From contig JANNXV010000005.1 of NCBI GenBank assembly GCA_031409815.1, forward strand, positions 1 through 32,114: DNA of 32,114 nt, given 5' to 3'. The stretch is from JANLUX01 sp031409815 (lineage in GTDB: Bacteria; Bacteroidota; Bacteroidia; AKYH767-A; OLB10). Within the stretch, counting starts at the first letter, position 1, and every line of letters begins with the position of its first letter. A program made the translations under genes and the position numbers. Positions 31,271 to 32,114 of this stretch are shown here, piece after piece. The notes beneath the pieces were generated by a model. It saw only the letters and a list, made by a program, of their open reading frames with translations, did no database searches and was not told the DNA's origin.

Positions 31271-31837
31271 TTATGCAAGTCGATGACTAATTACCATCTC
31301 TATTTTTTTATGCAATTGAGGAGGATTGAAAGAACGCCAGTTCATCTCATTCAACTCGCCACCATAAATAAAAAAATAATCAATATTATTTCTATTAAAC
31401 TCACTTAATACATGCGGCTGAAAATTTAGTGCAACCAGCCAACCTTCTTCTACATCATCAAACCATTCCTGATAATAACAATCATCAGACGCATGAAAAT
31501 TTAAAACATTTTCACCAATCAAAATAAAATGTTTGATGCCATTTTCAATCAACTGGTCAATGACATCACGTTTTAGCATCATGATATCATTGTTAATGGC
31601 ATCGTTCCACTCACCGAAAAATTCTAAAATTGCAAAGCCGGCATCATAATCGGCAAAAAGTATTTTAATGTACAATGTGCTTGAGCCAATATCATCCCAT
31701 TGTGGATGGATGTAGTAGTTATAAATGGTATTGGAATATTCAAATTCGCTATACACCCTGCCATAAAATGGAGAAAGTTCATCTTCATCTGCGATGTACA
31801 AATCACGCCAGTTGTAATAGGGTTCTATGTCTTGCAT
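31271..31837 (-). CDS. Hypothetical protein, unrecognised
   Basis: A 188-residue acidic, aromatic-rich protein with no signal peptide or membrane helix. I do not recognise a family. Notable stretches are IEPYYNWRDLYIADEDELSPFYGR at the N-terminus, YNYYIHPQWDDIGSSTLYIKILFADYDAGFAILEFFGEWNDAI in the middle and FIYGGELNEMNWRSFNPPQLHKKIEMVISHR at the end. The hydrophobic-polar alternation suggests an alpha/beta fold with about six strands. It is coded 2 bp after the end of the S23-like gene on the same strand and 146 bp from the RlpA-like gene, so it may form a unit with the S23-like gene. Coding is supported by length, clear reading frame and codon choice like its neighbours. Confidence 0.7.
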   Translation of the reverse strand: MQDIEPYYNWRDLYIADEDELSPFYGRVYSEFEYSNTIYNYYIHPQWDDIGSSTLYIKILFADYDAGFAILEFFGEWNDAINNDIMMLKRDVIDQLIENGIKHFILIGENVLNFHASDDCYYQEWFDDVEEGWLVALNFQPHVLSEFNRNNIDYFFIYGGELNEMNWRSFNPPQLHKKIEMVISHRLA

Positions 31838-31839
31838 GA

Positions 31840-32114
31840 TTAGGTTGTTAAGCTATTAGGTTGTTGGGGTGTTGAGTTAGTTATTGGGTTGTTGGGTTGT
31901 CGGGTTGTCAGGTTGTTTCCGTTTTTTGCCTTTTCCTCTTTTGCTCTTTTTAGATAGGCTATATAACCATTTAAAATTTTCAAACAATTGTCAAACATTG
32001 ATTGATGAATGTTGAAAACAGTTTCATCAATATATTTTTCATCTAAAGCAAGAATCAAATGATCGATCGTTTCATAAAGCGACCCTCTTGACAGTCTGCA
32101 AAAACGAATATTAT
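31840..32114 (-). CDS. Four-helix-bundle (S23-like) protein, C-terminal part, cut by window edge
   Basis: The frame is open to the right edge; the visible 91 residues start NIRFCRLSRGSLYETIDHLILALDEKYID, matching the end of four-helix-bundle S23-type proteins (family pattern R-x-S-x-G-S-x-x-E-x-x-x-x-L). The start lies outside the window; an internal TTG at 32058 is not a real start. S23-like proteins are often coded in 23S rRNA intervening sequences but also stand alone; their function is unknown. The last 25 or so residues (NNLTTRQPNNPITNS...) are low complexity and are translated from the GTTGTTGGGTT-type repeat at 31841-31918, so the repeat has extended the protein. The stop is 2 bp before the next gene. 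Confidence 0.8.
   Translation of the reverse strand, partial: NIRFCRLSRGSLYETIDHLILALDEKYIDETVFNIHQSMFDNCLKILNGYIAYLKRAKEEKAKNGNNLTTRQPNNPITNSTPQQPNSLTT
31841..31918. repeat. GTTGTTGGGTT-type repeat inside the 3' end of the S23-like gene
   Basis: About nine tandem, degenerate units of the type (ggg)ttgt(t/c)g run from 31841 to 31918. The same type of sequence forms the palindrome at 18761-18840; shared words include gttaagct(g/a)tta and aggttgtt. This copy has little inverted symmetry and is translated as the C-terminal tail of the S23-like protein. Confidence 0.65.

Overview
The window looks like the chromosome of a member of the Bacteroidota, probably an environmental Chitinophagales/Sphingobacteriales/Flavobacteriales-like lineage. 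The evidence is: two proteins with type IX secretion system (T9SS) C-terminal sorting domains, three Omp28-type lipoproteins with K-D/E-rich residues after the lipid cysteine, a DUF983 protein, A-rich leaders instead of Shine-Dalgarno sites, and many copies of the Bacteroidota -7 promoter element TAnnTTTG just upstream of genes. The DNA is A+T rich and composition looks even throughout. I see no rRNA, tRNA, CRISPR array or prophage, and no gene-free stretch longer than about 300 bases.

Layout. 1-140: the start of an IS4-type transposase (minus strand, running off the left edge) with a hairpin at its upstream end. 270-6891 (plus): an ABC exporter, a DinB-fold protein, a MOSC protein, a tandem universal stress protein, a VTT-like membrane protein, a small orphan protein resembling a T9SS sorting domain, and a secreted alpha/beta hydrolase. 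6949-8940 (minus): a DEAD-box helicase followed at 15 bp by an acyl-CoA desaturase. 9139-11247: a T9SS-exported BNR-repeat protein. 11291-12487 (minus): an aspartate-type aminotransferase. 12597-14770 (plus): a membrane-anchored hypothetical protein and a methylmalonyl-CoA-mutase-type catalytic subunit lacking its B12 domain. 14888-16435: a second T9SS-exported protein. 16475-16795 (minus): an FtsB/DivIC protein. 16977-18760 (plus): a PhoB/PhoR-like two-component pair, then DUF983. 19341-21959 (minus): ClpB. 22166-22667: a RelE/ParE-type toxin-antitoxin module. 22673-23188 (minus): a secreted protein with a TonB-C-like domain. 23328-25800: a second ABC exporter and a CoA-pyrophosphatase-type Nudix hydrolase. 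25855-28896 (minus): three tandem Omp28-like lipoproteins. 29062-30454: a sterol-desaturase-family protein overlapping a second Nudix gene. 30444-31124 (minus): RlpA-like lipoprotein/transglycosylase. 31271-32114 (minus): an unrecognised protein and the end of a four-helix-bundle (S23-like) protein.

Most of this is ordinary core and housekeeping content. The parts that merit a second look are: the Omp28 triplet, in which only the middle copy keeps a thioredoxin-like CxxC; the orphan sorting-domain-like protein without a signal peptide; a set of five different palindromic or direct-repeat families, nearly all sitting at the 3' ends of genes, one of which has been translated into the tail of a protein; and a run of genes whose -7 box lies so close to, or over, the start codon that the mRNAs should be leaderless or the apparent start codon must be wrong. 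I did not find a clearly new defence or mobile system.

Start codons were re-chosen in seven places (5543, 12487, 16977, 21959, 26727, 28896, and the open right-edge gene) where the longest reading frame began at a non-ATG codon or ahead of an obvious signal peptide. Family assignments come from motif recognition by eye; no database search was run.
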